Below, piece after piece: positions 14,599-16,302 of a stretch of DNA of 16,302 bases. Both the position numbers and the translations under genes were made by a program. Source of the DNA: CAG-582 sp964636965 (GTDB lineage Bacteria > Bacillota_I > Bacilli_A > RF39 > UBA660); contig CAZWST010000034.1 of assembly GCA_964636965.1 (NCBI GenBank), positions 1 to 16,302 of the forward strand, written 5' to 3'. The notes beneath the pieces are model-generated. The model was not told the DNA's origin. It made no database searches and worked only from the letters and a program-made list of their open reading frames with translations. Numbering within the stretch: position 1 is the first letter of the stretch; the number at the start of each line of letters is the position of its first letter.

Positions 14599-16302
14599 TT
14601 AACTCCTCATATATTCTAGAATAGCTGTTTCATATCCAGTAGTTGAATCAGTACTTCTTGTTACTTCATAATATGGCTCAGTTCCACTTGTTGTATCTGG
14701 ACTTGCATTAGTTGAACCAATAATCTTACCATCATAGTAATTAAATAGTCCATTTACTTTTCTTACTCCAATACCAGTAGTTGTACCAATTGCTTTTATT
14801 AGTGGATTAGTTATACTTACACTTGAGTCTGCAGTACCTGAAGTTTCACTTTCATCTTTTCTTCCCATTGTAAATGAGCCTGAATTAATATATACTCCAT
14901 AAACTGTCTCTCCTGATACATCAATGTTAATATCATACTCATCATTTAAAGTTATATTGCTATTATCAATATAAACACCATAAGCATTTTTAGAGTTTGT
15001 TATATCAATATCTAATCCTTTTAATGTTAGGTTACTAGATTCTCCTGTATTATAAACTGCGTAGGTTTCTGCACCTTTATCAATATTTATAGTGGTATTA
15101 CTTAAATCTATTGTTCCAGTATTTTCAATTCCTCTAAAAGGAGTATACATATAACGGATATCATCTGTTCTTACATTTTTCATTACAATGCTATTATTCT
15201 CACCTGTAATAGTTCCAGTATTTTTTATTGCTGTTGGTGTAGAAGACCATCCATTATTTACAATAAAGTTCATTTTATTATTATTTAAAATAAGTCCGTT
15301 TGAAGCATTTGAGATAAACATATATTTATAATCAACATTATTAGATAATACAAAGTTAGAATTAATAATTGAACTTTTATCATTTGATACATTTGATAAA
15401 GAGACAGTCCCGTAAATTGTTGAATTATCTATATTTATTAATCCATACTGATTAGAAATAAATGATGGTTTAAATTCATCACCTATTGTCGCATTGTTAA
15501 TAGTTAAGGTTGTATTGCTACTATATTGATAAATTGTATTAGAATAGCCATAGTATTTTCCACCATCAATCGTGGCAGTCCCATTATTGTATAATGCATA
15601 GTCATTAGTGCTATAAGCAGTAGTTCTATTTAACACAGCCTCACCATTATTATATATTGCTTCCTCACCAGTTGATGTTATATTACTATCATTTATTTCT
15701 AAATATTCAATATTATAAATTGGTTTTAATCCTGTTATTGAAGCATTATTTATAATTGATGACGAGTTATCCATGTTGTTAATAACATAATTGTACTTGG
15801 ACATATTATTTATTAATGATACATTTTCAACAATAAGGTTCTTATTATTATTAATTAAATTAACAGCTTTCAGTTCTTCAATAGTTCCACCTTTTTTTTC
15901 GGATAAATCTTTAATATTTAGATTACCATTGTTAACAAAAGTTATCGTTGAAGTTATTTTATGATTATTTAAGTCTATTGTTATAGTCTTATCTTCCGGA
16001 ATAGTAATATTATAATACATAAATGCATTATCAGTTATAGTTAATGTATCTCCACTACTAGCTTCATCTATAGCTGTTTGTAAATTATTATATGTATTTT
16101 CTCCATTAGTAACAAAATCATTTTGGATAGCTAAAGCATTAGTAGTATATTCCTTTTCGTCTATTGTTTCAGTATCAGTTATTATCATTGCTGATGTTGC
16201 TAAAGATGTGTATGCTTTATTAGCTGCATCAGTTACACCCTTTATGATTCCATCATAGTAATTTGTTGTCCCACTATTATATACTCCATACTTATCTCCG
16301 AT
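14599..16302 (-). CDS. Beta-helix-like repetitive surface protein, C-terminal part (5' end beyond window)
   Basis: The visible 567 residues are Asn/Thr/Ser/Ile-rich with irregular beta-helix rungs (for example LYNNGTATIDGGKYYG, IYNNGEAVLN, ITNSKNAYGVYIDNSN). The N-cap-like segment TYNNLQTAIDEASSGDTLTI followed by ITIPEDKTITIDLNNHKI matches the start of right-handed parallel beta-helix domains in secreted adhesin-like proteins. The frame is open to base 16302, where the translation begins IGDKYGVYNSGTTNYYDG; an internal Met at 16188 has no ribosome binding site and is not the start. A module beginning NYYDGxIxG occurs both at the right edge and near the C-terminus, implying several beta-helix domains each closed by this cap. 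No LPxTG or membrane anchor follows. It is probably secreted and held by partner proteins. Confidence 0.82.
   Translation of the reverse strand: MGDKYGVYNSGTTNYYDGIIKGVTDAANKAYTSLATSAMIITDTETIDEKEYTTNALAIQNDFVTNGENTYNNLQTAIDEASSGDTLTITDNAFMYYNITIPEDKTITIDLNNHKITSTITFVNNGNLNIKDLSEKKGGTIEELKAVNLINNNKNLIVENVSLINNMSKYNYVINNMDNSSSIINNASITGLKPIYNIEYLEINDSNITSTGEEAIYNNGEAVLNRTTAYSTNDYALYNNGTATIDGGKYYGYSNTIYQYSSNTTLTINNATIGDEFKPSFISNQYGLINIDNSTIYGTVSLSNVSNDKSSIINSNFVLSNNVDYKYMFISNASNGLILNNNKMNFIVNNGWSSTPTAIKNTGTITGENNSIVMKNVRTDDIRYMYTPFRGIENTGTIDLSNTTINIDKGAETYAVYNTGESSNLTLKGLDIDITNSKNAYGVYIDNSNITLNDEYDINIDVSGETVYGVYINSGSFTMGRKDESETSGTADSSVSITNPLIKAIGTTTGIGVRKVNGLFNYYDGKIIGSTNASPDTTSGTEPYYEVTRSTDSTTGYETAILEYMRS

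Noticed and set aside
16186..16188. ATG at 16188 as the start of the surface protein gene
   Set aside because: The frame is open up to the window edge with the same repetitive composition, and no ribosome binding site precedes this Met.
1..16302. Use of UGA as tryptophan (Mollicutes code)
   Set aside because: UGA ends the genes at 2874 and 12147 in positions that fit their neighbours, and conserved Trp positions use UGG.

Overview
The window is AT-rich, densely coded bacterial chromosome (roughly 70% A+T by eye). It most likely comes from an uncultured, Gram-positive, low-GC Bacillota of the Bacilli/Erysipelotrichia/RF39 type. The evidence is a tRNA-Ser T-box leader before serS, a SufU-type suf operon, MurT/GatD, FtsA/FtsZ, and strong AGGAGG-like ribosome binding sites. 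UGA is a stop here (the genes ending at 2874 and 12147 use it) and Trp is encoded by UGG, so the genetic code is standard and not the Mollicutes code. The taxonomic placement is inference from gene content only.

Layout, left to right. (a) 1-1100: the 5' two thirds of serS on the minus strand, with a complete T-box leader and a consensus promoter. (b) 1102-2874: two divergently transcribed unknown genes, a two-TM membrane protein (minus) and a 311-residue soluble protein (plus). The latter is coupled to a SAM methyltransferase (2879-3661). (c) 3689-7452: a minus-strand suf operon, sufC-sufD-sufS-sufU, followed by a coiled-coil/TM-hairpin protein. There is no sufB, and the single scaffold subunit is half length. 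(d) 7508-10619: minus-strand ftsA-ftsZ, preceded by a kinase-fold protein that lacks catalytic residues. (e) 10726-12848: plus-strand murT-gatD for lipid II glutamate amidation, divergent from the kinase-like gene. GatD has lost both glutaminase catalytic residues that can be aligned by motif. (f) 12857-13753: a minus-strand Rpn/PD-(D/E)XK 'transposase-like' nuclease with a 12-bp tandem repeat in its coding sequence. (g) 13869-16302: a minus-strand membrane-anchored protein coupled to a large beta-helix-like surface protein that runs off the right edge.

Themes. Much of the window serves cell division and envelope (FtsA, FtsZ, MurT, GatD, surface protein) or Fe-S assembly. Two enzymes of known fold look catalytically dead or altered (GatD and the kinase-like protein beside ftsA), and the Fe-S scaffold is reduced to one short SufB/D-like chain whose only cysteine lies close to the SufB scaffold cysteine. 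Intergenic regions are short, and terminators are often shared by converging genes. I saw no tRNA, rRNA, CRISPR array, insertion sequence ends or replication origin.
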